A stretch of DNA of 64,000 nucleotides from Bos javanicus (taxonomy: Eukaryota; Chordata; Mammalia; Artiodactyla; Bovidae): positions 59,563,378 through 59,627,377 of the forward strand of contig NC_083878.1 in the NCBI RefSeq assembly GCF_032452875.1, given 5' to 3'. Below the pieces are notes generated by a model. The model did no database searches, had not been told where the DNA came from, and worked only from the letters and a program-made list of their open reading frames with translations. Position 1 is the first letter of the stretch. Every line of letters begins with the position of its first letter. Of the stretch, positions 46,641 through 57,470 are shown one piece after another. The position numbers were made by a program, and so were the translations under genes.

Positions 46641-47196
46641 AATACCCTTACTCTTTGGAAGGAAAGTTATGACCAGCCTAGACAGCATATTCAAAAGCAG
46701 AGACATTAAAGTAATGGCAAAGTGCCCAAAAAAGGTCTGTCTAGTCAAGGCTATGGTTTTTCCTGTGGTCATGTATGGATGTGAGATTTGGACTATAAAC
46801 AAAGCTGAGCACAGAAGAATTGATGCTTTTGAACTATGATGTTGGAGAAGACTCTTGAGAGTCCCTTGCACTGCAAGGATACCCTACCAGTCCATCCTAA
46901 AGGAGATCACTCCTGGGTGTTCTATTGGAAGGACTGATGTTGAGGCTGAAACACCAACACTTTGGCCACCTGATGCAAAGAGCTGACTGATTGAAAAAGA
47001 CCCTGATGGTGGGAAAGATTGAGGGCAGGAGGAGAAGAGGACGACAGAGGATGAGATGGTTGGATGGCGTCATTGACTCAGTGGACATGGGTTTGGGTGG
47101 ACTCCGGGAATTTGAATGGACAGGGAGGCCTGGAGTGCTGCAGTTCATGGGGTCACAAAGTGTCGGACACAACTGAGTGACTGAACTGAACTGAAC
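45525..47196 (+). mobile_element. BovB, second of three at one target site, with intact RT core
   Basis: 1.67 kb starting ggcttaacaaaggacagaag (mid-ORF, just before the RT) and ending in ctgaactgaactgaac. Bordered by tgatgataatg on both sides (45514-45524 and 47197-47207). After the RT the frame shifts at about 46590. A small local scramble lies at about 46706-46725. The endonuclease is absent through 5' truncation. Confidence 0.95.
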
Positions 47197-47207
47197 TGAT
47201 GATAATG

Positions 47208-47942
47208 AGTTCAGTCACTCAGTGGTGTCTGACTTTGTGTGACCCCATGAACCGCAGCACACCAGGCCTTCGTGTCCATCACCAACTCCCGGAGCCTACA
47301 CATACTCATGTCCATCGAGTCGATGATGCCATCCAACCATCTCATCCTATGTTGTCCCCTTCTCCTCCCACCCTCAATCTTTCCTAGCATCAGGGTTTTT
47401 TCAAATGAGTCAGTTCTTCACATCAGGTGGCCAAATATTGGAGTTTTAGCTTCAACATCAGTCTTTCCAATGAATATACAGGACTGATTTCCTTTAGGAT
47501 GAACTGGTTGGTTCTCCTTACAGTCCAAGGGACCCTCAAGAGTCTTCTCCAACACCACACTTCAAAAGCATCAATTCTTCAGTGCTAAGCTTTCTTTATA
47601 GTCCAACTCTCACATCCATACATGACTACTGGCAAAACCATAGCCTTGACTAGATGGACCTTTGTTGACAAAGTAATGTCTCTGCTTTTTAATATGCTGT
47701 CTAGACTGGTTATAACTTTTCTTCCAAGGAGCAAGCATCTTTTAATTTCATGACTGCAGTCACCATCTACAGTGACCTTGGAGCCAAAAAAAATAAAGTC
47801 TGTCACTGTTTTCACTGTTTCCCCATCTATTTGCCATGAAGTGATGGGACCAGATGCCATGATCTGAGTTTTCTGAATGTTGAGTTTTAAGCCAACTTTT
47901 TCACTATCCTCTTTCACTTTATCAAGAGGCTCTTTAGTTCTT
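47208..47942 (-). mobile_element. BovB 3' end, third at the same target word, opposite strand
   Basis: Antisense copy from agttcagtcactcagtggtg to ctctttagttctt. Left border tgatgataatg (47197-47207), right border atgataat (47943-47950), an 8-bp match to the same word. The sense frame 47917-47585 reads MKEDSEKVGLKLNIQKTQIM to YGCESWTIKKA. Confidence 0.93.
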
Positions 47943-47985
47943 ATGATAATAGCAAACCTTTTAATGCATTACATTAGGATGAGAT

Positions 47986-48775
47986 ATCAACAACCTCAGA
48001 TATGCAAATGATGCCACTCTAATGGCAGAAAGTGAGAGGAACTAAAGAGACTCTTGATGGGGGTAAAAGAGGAGAGTGAAAAGCTAGCTTAAAACTCAGC
48101 ATTCAACAAACTAAGACCATGGCATTAAGTCCCATCATTTCTGGCAAATAGATGGAGAAAAAGTGAAAACAGTAGCATAATTTATTTTCTTGGGCTCCAA
48201 AATCACTGCAGACAGTGACTGCAGCCACAAAATTAAAAGGCTTGCTCCTTGGAACAAAAGCTATGACCAAACCTAGACAACATATTAAAAAGCAGAGATA
48301 TCACTTTGCCAACAAAGGTCCATATCGTCAAAGCTATAGTTTTTCCAGTAGTCATCTACAAATGTGAGAGTTGGACCTTAAAGAAGGCTGAGAGCCAAAG
48401 AATTGATGCTTTCAAACTGTGGTGCTGGAGAAGACTCTTGAAAGACCTTTGGACAGCAAGGAGATCAAACCTGTCAATCCTAAAGGAAATCAACCCTGAA
48501 TACTCAATGGAAGAACTGATGCTGAAGCTGAAAATCCAATATTTGGCCACCTGATATGAAGAACTAACTCATTGGTAAAAACCCTGATGCTGTGAAAGAT
48601 TGAAGGTAGGAAGAGAAGGGGATGACAGAAGATGAGATGGTTGGATGGCATCACCGACTCAATGGAGATGAGTTTGACCAAATTTGGGGAGACAGTGAAA
48701 GACAGGGGATCTTGGTGTGCTGCAGTGCCTGGAGTTTCAGAGTCAGGCATGACTTGGCTACTGAACAAAAATAAC
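47986..48775 (+). mobile_element. BovB 3' end, 5'-truncated, older
   Basis: Starts at atcaacaacctcagatatgc (motif C region, reading YANDATL with the first catalytic Asp lost) and ends gctactgaacaaaaataac. Perfect 10-bp TSD aggatgagat (47976-47985 and 48776-48785). More diverged than the three copies to its left. Confidence 0.94.
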
Positions 48776-48785
48776 AGGATGAGAT

Positions 48786-49864
48786 GTAGGGAATTTCCTA
48801 GTATCATCATTCTCTGATGTGCAGTGCGGAATTGAAAACAATTTATATATCTATTACTATGGTAAATAATAGTAGAATTTCTTTTCTTTGTAAGGGATGG
48901 AATACTATAAAGTGTTCTAAAATTAGTAAAATTTATACAACACCATGATTAGATTTTTAAAAGAGTAGTAAGTTTAAAGTAAGAAAGTCTATTACTGTTA
49001 ATTTTTAAAACTTGCAAGTATCAGCATATACTTTTCAACAACATATGCATAACTTAAAATGCATTTTAAATACTCTAGATTTGGTGAGTATAGAGTCAGA
49101 CTCCAGTCAAGAAAATGGAATCCATGCCAGGTAGTTTAATATGGAGAGACAAGGAGGAAAATCACCTGCGTTTTCCCCTTCTCTCCTTTCTTGTGCCTTC
49201 TATTGACCCAGCCTAACATGACAACAGAGGATAAGGGAGTCTGGACATGTATTCTGTAGGGGGTCTGTTCCTTGTTTAAAATGCAGGCCAAGGGCATGCA
49301 GGGGGAATGCAGACTGGTTGGATCTGAGGGCCAACAGGTAATGAGTAGCCCAAGGCCTTTACAGGAGAGGGAAATAAGTAGATAGATGATATTGGATGAA
49401 ATAATAATAACATTAAAATGACTGAAAAGTTTGCCAACCAATGCTTCCAGTGTACCATGAACCAAGCAATTTTGTGAATCTGAGATAAATTATAATGAAA
49501 CAGAAACATTATTAAGCACAAAAATAATATTAATGAAATGAAAACTTTTTAAACTAGTCAATCTGCTGTAATGCTTACTTATTTGAGATTTGATCTGGTG
49601 GAGATCACAGAGCAATTGCTCTGCATTCTCATAAATCCACAGTATGTCCACGGTACCGTATCATTTCTGTTAGCTAATGACTATACCCAAGCTGGGAGTA
49701 AAGTAGCAGTAATTTAGATGAGACAATAAACTTTATATTTTTAAATGATTAATCATTTCTCTATGTAAAGAAATGTTCTGTGTTCTGACAGAAATCTCTC
49801 AGAACACAGATTATTCAACCAGTTAAAGAGAAAAAGAGAATGATAAAAGACAAACACACCCAGT
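48786..49864. other. Unassigned intergenic sequence
   Basis: No gene. The antisense frames 49136-49521 (81-109 aa) have no motif I recognise. Confidence 0.5.
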
Positions 49865-49867
49865 GCT

Positions 49868-50045
49868 AGACCCTCCTTGGCATGTGCTGACTCATTTAAT
49901 CATCTCTGCAACACTGAGGGAAGTTCTAAGTAGTAGCCTCATTTTACAGATGAGGAAACTGATGGTCAGGATAGCTTAAAGTATTACCTTATCACACTGC
50001 TATGAATGACAGGAATAGGATTTTAACTCACTCATCCTGGAGCTA
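49868..50045 (+). repeat. MIR SINE, ancient
   Basis: Clear MIR words in order: tgactcatttaatcatctct, gaaccctcattttacagatg-like cctcattttacagatgagga, aactgatggtcagg and gacaggaataggattttaac. It is the best-preserved MIR in the window. Confidence 0.82.
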
Positions 50046-50933
50046 AATGAGTTAGAAAGATAAGAAACTGACCAATTGATAGGTGGCTTTAACCTTATAA
50101 ATTCAACCTCATCTTCTTTCTAAGTAAACTTGCTTGCTCACATACTAGAGGATCTAAGAAATATTCTTGCCTTTTAGCTTAGAGAGGAGTCAGGACAACA
50201 ATTCAGTTCAGTTCAGTAACTCAGTCGTGTCCAACTCTGCACACCATGAACTGCAGCACACAAGGCCTCCCTGTCCATCACCAATTCCCAGAGATTACCT
50301 AAACTCATATCCATTGAGTTGGTGATGCCATCGAACCATCTCATCCTCTGTTGTCTCCTTCTCCTCCCACCCTCAATCTTTCCCAGCATCAGGGTCTTTA
50401 CAAATGAGTCAGCTCTTCACATCAGGTGGCCAAAGTATTGGAGTTTCAGCTTCAGCATCAGTCCTCCCAAAGAACACCCAGGACTGATCTCCTTTAGGAT
50501 GGACTGGTTGGATCTCCTTGCAGTCCAAGGGACCCTCAAGAGTCTTTTCCAACACCACAGTTCAAAAGCATCAATTCTTCAGTTCTCAGCTTTCTTTATA
50601 GTCCAACTCTCACATTCATACATGACTACTGGAAAAACCATATCCTTGACTAGACAGACCTTTGTTGACAAAGTAATGTCTCTGCTTTTTAATATGCTGT
50701 CTAGGTTGGTAATACCTTTCCTTCCAAGAGTAAGCTTCTTTAAATTTCATGGCTGCAATCACCATCTGCAGTGATTTTGGAGCCCAGAAAAATAAAGTCT
50801 GACACTGTTTCCACTGTTTCCCCTTCTACTTCCCATGAAGTGATGGGACCAGATGCCATGATCTTAGTTTTCTGAATGATGAGCTTTAAGCCAACATTTT
50901 CACTCTCCTTTTTCACTTTTATCAAGAAGCTCT

Positions 50934-51998
50934 TTAGTTCTTCTTCACTTTCTGCCATAACAGTGGTGTCATCTGCATATCTGAGGTTACTGATATTTCT
51001 CCCAGCAATCTTGATTCCAGCCCATGATTTTTCATGATGTACTCTGCAAGTAAGTTAAATAAGCAGGGTGACAATATGCAGCCTTGACGGACTCCTTTTC
51101 CTATTTGGAACCAGTCTGTTATTCCATGCCCAGTTCTAACTGTTGCTTCATGACCTGTATACAGGTTTCTCAAGAGGCAGGTCAGGTGGTCAAGTATGCC
51201 CATATCTTGAAGAATTTTCCACAGTTTATTGTGATCCACACAGGCAAAGGCATTGGCATAGTCAATAAAAAATAAATAGATGTTTTTCTGGAACTCTCTT
51301 GCTTTTTCGATGATCCAGCAGATGTTGGCAATTTGATCTCTGGTTCCTCTGCCTTTCCTAAAACCAGCTTGAACATCTGGAAGTTCACGGTTCACGTATT
51401 GCTGAAGCCTGGCTTGGAGAATTTTGAGCATTACTTTACTAGCATGTGAGATGAGTGTAATTGTGCGGTAGTTTGAGCATTCTTTGGCATTGCCTTTCTT
51501 TGGGATTGGAATGCAAACTGACCTTTTCCAGTCCTGTGGCCACTGCTGAGTTTTCCAAATGTGCTGACATATTGAGTGCAGCATTTCCTCAGCATCATCT
51601 TTTAGGATTTGAAATAGCTCAACTGGAATTTCATCACTTCCACTAGCTTTGTTTGTAGTGATGCTTCCTAAGGCCCACTTGACTTCACATCCCAGGATGT
51701 CTGGCTCTAGGTGAGTGATCACACCATCGTGATTATCTGGGTCATGAAGATCTTTTTTGTACAGTTCTTCTGTGTATTCTTGCCACCTCTTCTTAATATC
51801 TTCTGCTTCTGTTTGGTTCCTGCCATTTCTGTTCTTAATTGAGCCCATCTTTGCATGAAATGTTCCCTTGGTATCTCTAATTTTCTTGAAGAGCTCTCTA
51901 GTCTTTCCCATTCTATTCTTTTCCTCTATTTCTTTGCACTGATCGCTGAGGAAGGCTTTCTTATCTCTCCTTGCTATTCTTTGGAACTCTGCCTTCAA
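50934..51998 (-). pseudogene. BovB reverse transcriptase, 354-aa open frame
   Basis: Sense words in order: RRDKKAFLSDQCKEIEEKNR, KKRWQEYTEELYKKDLHDPD, THLEPDILGCEVKWALGSIT, WKRSVCIPIPKKGNAKECSN, YVNRELPDVQAGFRKGRGTR, FFIDYANAFACVDH, ATVRTGHGITDWFQIGKGVR and QGCILSPCLFNLLAEYIMKN. A frameshift just before motif C (at about 51030) moves the YADD box out of frame, so the open frame ends in unrelated residues. It is one of the two best-preserved RT frames here, but it lacks the catalytic centre in frame. Confidence 0.92.
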
Positions 51999-52561
51999 AT
52001 GGATATCTTTCCTTTTCTCCTTTGCTTTTGGCTTCTCTTCTTTTCACAGCTATGTGTAAGGCCTCCTCAGACAGCCATTTTGCTTCTTTGCATTTCTTCT
52101 TCTTGGAGATTGTCTTGATCCCTGTCTCCTGTACAATGTCATGAACCTCCCACCATAGTTCATCTGTCTATCAGATCTAGTCCCTTAAATCTATTTCTCA
52201 CTTCCACTGTATAATCATAAGGGATTTGATTTAGGTCATACCTGAATGGTCTAGTGGTTTTCCCCACTTCAATTTAAGTCTGAATTTGGCATTGAGAAGT
52301 TCATGATCTGAGCCACAGTCAGCTCCTGGTCTTGTTTTTGCTGACTGTATAGAGCTTCTCCATCTTTGGCTGCAAAGAATGGAATCAATCTGATTTCGGT
52401 GTTGACCGTCTGGTGATGTCCATGTGTAGAGTCTCCTCTTGTGTTGTTGGAAGAGGGTCTTTGCTATGACTAGTGCATTTTCTTGTCAAAACTCTATTAG
52501 CCTTTGCCCTGCTTCATTTTGTACTCCAAGGCCAAATTTGCCTGTTACTCCAGGTGTTTCT

Positions 52562-52975
52562 TCACTTCCTACTTTTGTATTCCAGTCCCCTGTAATGAAA
52601 AGGACATCTTTTTTTGTTGTTAGTTCTAAAAATGTCTTGTAGGTCCTCGTAGAACTGTTCAACTTCAGCTTCTTCAGTGTAACTGGTCAGGGCATAGACT
52701 TGGATTACTGTGATATTGAATGGTTTGTCTTGGAAAAGAATAGAGATCATTCTGTCATATTTGAGATTGCATCCAAGTACTGCATTTCGGACTCTTTTGT
52801 TGACCATGATGGCTACTCCATTTCTTCTAAGGGATTCCTGCCCACAGTAGTAGATATAATGGTCATCTGAGTTAAATTCACCCATTCCAGTCCATCTTGG
52901 TTCGCTGATTCCTAGAATGTCGACGTTCACTCTTGCCATTTCCTGTTTGACCACTTCCAATTTGCCTTGATTCAT
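52562..52975 (-). pseudogene. BovB endonuclease N-terminal relic
   Basis: A 137-aa frame beginning NQGKLEVVKQEMARVNVDIL, then SEPRWTGMGEF (the usual SELKWTG with two changes, catalytic Glu kept), CGQESLRRNGVAIMVNKRVR, ITVIQVYALTSYTEEAEVEQ, and a frameshift at the position of the GDWNA block. The later SDH block is intact but in a different frame. Confidence 0.88.
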
Positions 52976-53417
52976 GGACCTAACATTCCAGGTTTCTATG
53001 CAGTATCACCAGTCACATCCACAACTGGGTGTTGTTTTTGCTTTGGCTCCATCCCTTCTTTCTTTCTGGAGTTATTTCTCCACTGATCTCCAGTAGCATA
53101 TTGGGCACCTACTGACCTGGGGTGTCCATCTTTCAGTGTCCTATCTTTTTGCCTTTTCATACCGTTCATGGGGTTCTCAAGGCAAGAATACTGAAGTGGT
53201 TTGCCATTCCCCTCTCCAGTGGACCACATTCTGTCAGAACTCCCCACCATGACCCGTCCATCTTGGGTGGCCCCACACAGCATGGCTTAGTTTCACTGAG
53301 TTAGACAAGGCTGTGGTCCGTGTGATTAGATTGGCTAGTTTTCTGTGATTATGGTTTCAGTCTGTTTGCCCTCTGATACCCTCTCTCAGTGCCTACCATC
53401 TTACTTGGGTTTCTCTT

Positions 53418-53580
53418 ACCTTGGACATGGGGTCTCTCTTCATGGCTGCTCCAGCAAAGCACAGCCACTGCTCCTTACCTTGGACATGGGGTCTCTCCTC
53501 TCAGCCTCCGCTCCTGACCTTGGACGTGGGGTGTGTCCTCTCTGCTGCTCCTGCCCCTGCAGCCACTACTCCTGTGGGAC
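53418..53580 (-). repeat. Three tandem-like repeats in the BovB 5' UTR
   Basis: Each repeat begins, on the plus strand, with accttggacatgggg or accttggacgtgggg (53418, 53477, 53517), followed by a variable CT-rich part. In BovB sense they are GA-rich units of about 40-60 bp upstream of the ORF. They may belong to the element's promoter region, which is inference. Confidence 0.75.
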
Positions 53581-53710
53581 AGATAAGCAGATTCTTATCT
53601 CCATTAGTCTTTAACCTGACTTCTGTGTGATTTCCCAAAGGTGGTGATCTCAACCACAGTAGAGGGTGCCTGCCACATTCTGCAGAGATAATGGGTTTCA
53701 AGGCTAATCA

Positions 53711-54426
53711 AAGAAACAATCAGAAGAACACAAGTTGCTTACTTCATGCCCATGTATATCTTCTTTATTTCTTTCACTGAAAACATTACATTCCACCTAT
53801 CTTCATAGCATGAGACTCCACTATAACTTTGTATCTATGAGGTAGTCTACTCTTCTAAAATACTTTGGAGCTTGGCCCCAATTTGTCCTCTTGTCTGAAT
53901 GAAATGAGATACATAATCAAGCTCTTAAAATATTAAAAATTCCATTATTGTATATCTATCTAAATGAGAAAACAGTGGCTTAGTAAGGTTAAAGGCAATT
54001 TTGAAAAAAAAAAAAAAGAGAGAAAGAAAGCTATCCAACCTTCTGGCCTTTGTCAATGAGTACATGGTTGTCTACATTCATTACACATGGAATTTGTTTT
54101 TAAAAAATTATATTCACATTGATATAAATGTGATAAATGTGTTCTCTTGATTAACTTGCTCAGCGATTACAAGCTGAGCTTCCAGTAATTCTGAAACTTA
54201 CTTGCTTCTGTTTTGGATTACTTGAACAGGAGGGAAACAGCCATGTGGGTAAAGAATCATTCTGAAAAGAAACAGAATTAATGCCATCAGTTCTCCATCA
54301 ACTTTTCAGGAAAAATCTGTGTAGTCCTTTGTTATTTCAGGATCTGTTCCTCTTTGTTAAATGACAGTAATTCAGTCTTTGAGTTTCTTGAGGAAAATAA
54401 AATTTGAATGTCAAGAACAAGACCAC
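53711..54426. other. Unassigned intergenic sequence
   Basis: No gene. It has a short A-rich tract (gaaaaaaaaaaaaaag, about 54003). Confidence 0.5.
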
Positions 54427-54868
54427 AGTGAAGTAAGCCAGAAAGAAAAACACCAATACAGTATAATAATGCATATATATGAAATTTAGAAAGATGGTAA
54501 TGATAACCCTCTATGCAAGACAGCAAAAGAGACAGATATATAGAACAGTCTTTTGGACTCTGTGGGCGAGGGCAAGGGTGGGATGGTTTGGGAGAATGGC
54601 ATTGAAACATGTATATTGCCATATGTGAAATGAATCACCAGTCCAGGTTTGATGCATGATACAGGGTGCTTGGGGCTGGTGCACTGGGATGACCCAGAGG
54701 GACGGGATGGGGAGGGAGGTGGGAAGGAGGTTCAGGATGGGGAACACATGTACCCCTGTGGCAGATTCATGTCAATTATGGCAAAACCAATACAATATTG
54801 TAAAGTAAAAATAAATAAATAAATTAAAAAATAAATAAACAAATAAAAGTTATGTTTACATTTAAAAA
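54427..54868 (+). mobile_element. L1 LINE 3' end (3' UTR only)
   Basis: Starts gtgaagtaagccagaaagaa at the end of ORF2, runs through gggagaatggcattgaaaca and tgcactgggatgacccagag to gcaaaaccaatacaatattg, and ends in an A-rich (ataaataaata) tail. This is the same subfamily as the L1 at 32918. Confidence 0.92.
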
Positions 54869-55707
54869 AAGGAAAGGGTGAGGCCAAGATGAAGAATTCT
54901 TAATCCTCTAAAACAAATCTTTATCAAAAAGTCATGGAAGGACTGTGCTGTTAGGGGACAATTTAAGTTGTCAACATGATGCAAAATAGAAAAAGTGTGG
55001 TGATGATCTCAAGTCCCGTTGTTTTTCAATGGCATTCATCACAATGGAAATGGCAGACGTTACATTTACAGAAAAACAGTAAGATCAAGCCTCTCTGGTG
55101 GGCACCCAGAGAATCAGGAGGCTACTCAACAGCACACACACCCCTGAAGAATGAAGGCAGCTTAGGGTCCAGGGTTAAATATGGAGGGAGTAAAGAAGTG
55201 GTTGGTTCATCACTAACAGTCATAATTCTACTTTTTAATCTTAAAAAGTGCTTTCTTCCCCCTGTCCTTCCAAATATGATTTGTTATAAATCAATTCATG
55301 TTTAGTTTGCTTAATTAATATATTAATAAATTAGTATAGTATTTTTATACACACACACACACACAAAAAAGAGCTAAGAGTTCAACAAAGAAGCAGGCAT
55401 AAGTTTCATGGAGATACAGGTTCCAATAAATTTTCTTTTTCACATCTGGGACTTCTTTTACTTTCATCTGCTCCATCTGCCTGTGCTGAGAGAGCTAACA
55501 AGTGCATCACTGCAGGCTTCTCAGCATCTTTTTTCTTTGCTAAGACACCATATCTTTAAAGTTTTAATACTTGCCTGTAAAATTATATATTTAATAAATA
55601 TGTTATACATGATCATTATTGAGAATTTGTTAAATCTCATGAAGTTACAAAGCTTTTTTTCATAATTCAATTATCCAGAAATAGCTACATTTAACATTAG
55701 ATAAAAA
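54869..55707. other. Unassigned intergenic sequence with a short (AC)n
   Basis: It contains (AC)9 at about 55350-55367 and no supported gene. A 109-aa frame at 54976-55305 has no recognisable domain. Confidence 0.5.
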
Positions 55708-55840
55708 TCCTCTGGAGGAGTAAATGGCTATTCACTCCTACATTTTTGCTGAGAAAATCCCATGGACAGAGGAACCTGGTAGGCTACAGCCCATAGGGTC
55801 ACAAAGAGTCAGACATGACTGCAGTAACTGAACATACACA
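55708..55840 (+). mobile_element. BovA-type SINE fragment
   Basis: Diverged BovA body (ctggaggagtaaatggctat ... atgggtc-like catagggtcacaaagagtcag) ending agacatgactgcagtaact, without a tRNA-like head. Confidence 0.85.
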
Positions 55841-55844
55841 GATG

Positions 55845-56198
55845 CACCCATGTTTCTCAAGGCCATACCCACACATACATAGATATATCTATAAACTGGG
55901 TTCTGACTCTATACTAGATTCAGACTAGAATGACTAGACTGACACTAGAATGACTCTACATTCTTTATTTCACATTATACTGCAAATATTTTCATTAACT
56001 ATTCTTGAAAACACCTTTTATAGCTATTACTTAACATATTGTTATGTGGATGTACCGCAATCTATTTAAATATTACCCCCAAACTGAACACATCCATTTT
56101 TTCCTGAAGTCCTTTATATCTACCCTGTAATTTAGAAATGCAAGGGCTTTTTCTCTAGCACATATGTATTTGTCTAATGTGAGTGAGATGCTTTCCAA
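55845..56198. other. Unassigned intergenic sequence
   Basis: AT-rich with a local near-repeat of actagaatgact (about 55925-55955). No gene. Confidence 0.5.
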
Positions 56199-56475
56199 TT
56201 TTTTCCTCTTTTTCCTTGGTGTATAATTGCTTTACAAGGTTGTGTTCATTTCTGCTGTACAATAAAGTGAAGCAGGTGCATGCCTTCATGCTTAGCTGTG
56301 TCTGACTTTGTGATCCCAGGGACTGTAGCCCACCAGCCTCCTCTGTCCATGGAATTTTCCAGGCAAGAATACTGGAGTGGATTGCTATTTTCTCTTCCAT
56401 GAATCAACTATATGTATATGCTTACCCCCTCGCTCGAGAGCCTCCCTCCCCCATCCCACCCCTCTAGGTCATCAA
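56199..56475 (-). mobile_element. L1 LINE 3' UTR, split by a SINE
   Basis: Antisense L1 end: T-rich tail (56199-56217), ggtgtataattgctttacaa, tttctgctgtacaataaagt, then after the SINE tcaactatatgtatatgctt and ccacccctctaggtcatca. This is an older L1 subfamily than the one at 54427. Confidence 0.85.
56272..56399 (-). mobile_element. BovA-type SINE nested in L1
   Basis: Antisense BovA monomer (cttagctgtgtctgactttg ... ctggagtggattgctatttt) with short TSD tgaa (56268-56271 and 56400-56403). The L1 reads continuously across once it is removed. Confidence 0.9.
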
Positions 56476-57285
56476 GATACCAACAAGATAAACTAATGAA
56501 TCTAAAAACAAAATCAAACAATTAAAAAAAAAATTCCAACGAAATCACAAAACAAACAAACCAAAAACCAAAGCAGAGAACTAATGGAAGAATAAAGCAA
56601 AGGAAATAAAACAAATAGGCAAAAATGATTTTTTTTAAAAAAGGAAAAAATCAATATACAAACCAAAGTGGGGAAATTGTCCTCAGAGACCCATTATGCG
56701 GGGATCTTTACAGTCCTTTCCAGTGTTCAGGGTTTCCTAATAGTATTCATTTGATGTTCTATGGTAATTGTTGCATCTCTAGATGTATTCCTGATGCATT
56801 TGTGGAGAGAGATATTTTCTATATCCTCCTTCTGCTTGCTCAGACATCTTGAAATTCCCTTGCTTTCCAATTTTGCATTCACAAAGGAACTGAGAAGTCC
56901 AACTCCAGGCAAAAATCTTATGTGTAAATGATCTAGCTTAATCATAGGCAGTGATAAGGTTTAGTGTGGCAGATCTCAAGAAAAGCTGGAGCTTATTTTT
57001 GCCACCTGACTGTGCTATCACAGGAAGTGAAGAAAGGCTTGATTGTAACTTCCAGGATGGCTCATAGTCCTAGCTAATCTACTAGTCCCATGACTGCTCA
57101 ACATTACTAGGGGTTTCTTTTCTGCATCTTTCAAATTACACTTGAATACTGTCTCTCACATTTTTTAAGTTTCCCAATGGAATAGAGGGAAAAAATAAAT
57201 ATGAATTCAATTAAAAATGAAAAGGATGGATTAGTGAGATTAATATTTAGGAGGCAATTGCACTTTTTGAAGAATCATTCTAGGC
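56476..57285. other. Unassigned intergenic sequence
   Basis: A-rich, then mixed sequence, with no gene. Confidence 0.5.
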
Positions 57286-57289
57286 GTTT

Positions 57290-57470
57290 TAATCTAAATA
57301 TCACATTCAATTTATATTTACATTCCCATGCAGTCTTCACAAACATTTTATTAGGGAGATATTATTTACCCACTTCACAAACAGGAAAAGTCAGGTGTCA
57401 AATCAAACTCTTGAAAATGCTTGACTGTCTCCCTGTAGCAATGACTCTGAGTAAATTTCCTCTTGGCAGG
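57290..57470 (+). repeat. Possible MIR, diverged
   Basis: The words tgcagtcttcacaaacattt, gggagatattatttacccac and ttcacaaacaggaaaagtca parallel the MIR block …aatcctcacaacaaccc…gtactattattatcccc…acagatgaggaaac…. Confidence 0.5.

Larger units (their letters stand above)
50202..53600 (-). mobile_element. BovB LINE, (nearly) full length with 5' UTR, inactive
   Basis: About 3.4 kb antisense, from the ttcagttcagttcag tail to the 5' UTR. Sense order: 5' UTR (about 53600-53290) with three related repeats, leader, endonuclease (52975 to about 52290, conserved SDH intact at about 52325), linker, RT (51998-50934) and C-terminal region. The RT motif A reads FFIDYANAFACVDH, with Asp to Ala at the second conserved Asp. 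Motif C keeps YADD (about 50975) but in another frame. A deletion removes about 40 bp of the leader (about 53008). The 5' border may lie up to 53710. Confidence 0.94.

Noticed and set aside
44854..47207. The recurring tgatgataatg word as a regulatory element
   Set aside because: It lies exactly at insertion borders and is better explained as duplicated target sequence; no other regulatory context is visible.
23491..48785. Repeated near-identical blocks as a CRISPR array or tandem gene cluster
   Set aside because: The recurring blocks are dispersed LINE and SINE copies in both orientations, not regularly spaced repeats with unique spacers.
26014..51998. Reverse transcriptase frames as retroviral pol, retron or bacterial group II RT
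   Set aside because: The proteins match BovB/RTE endonuclease-RT order and sit in elements with BovB 3' tails and TSDs; there is no retroviral protease, RNase H or integrase, and the genome is ruminant.
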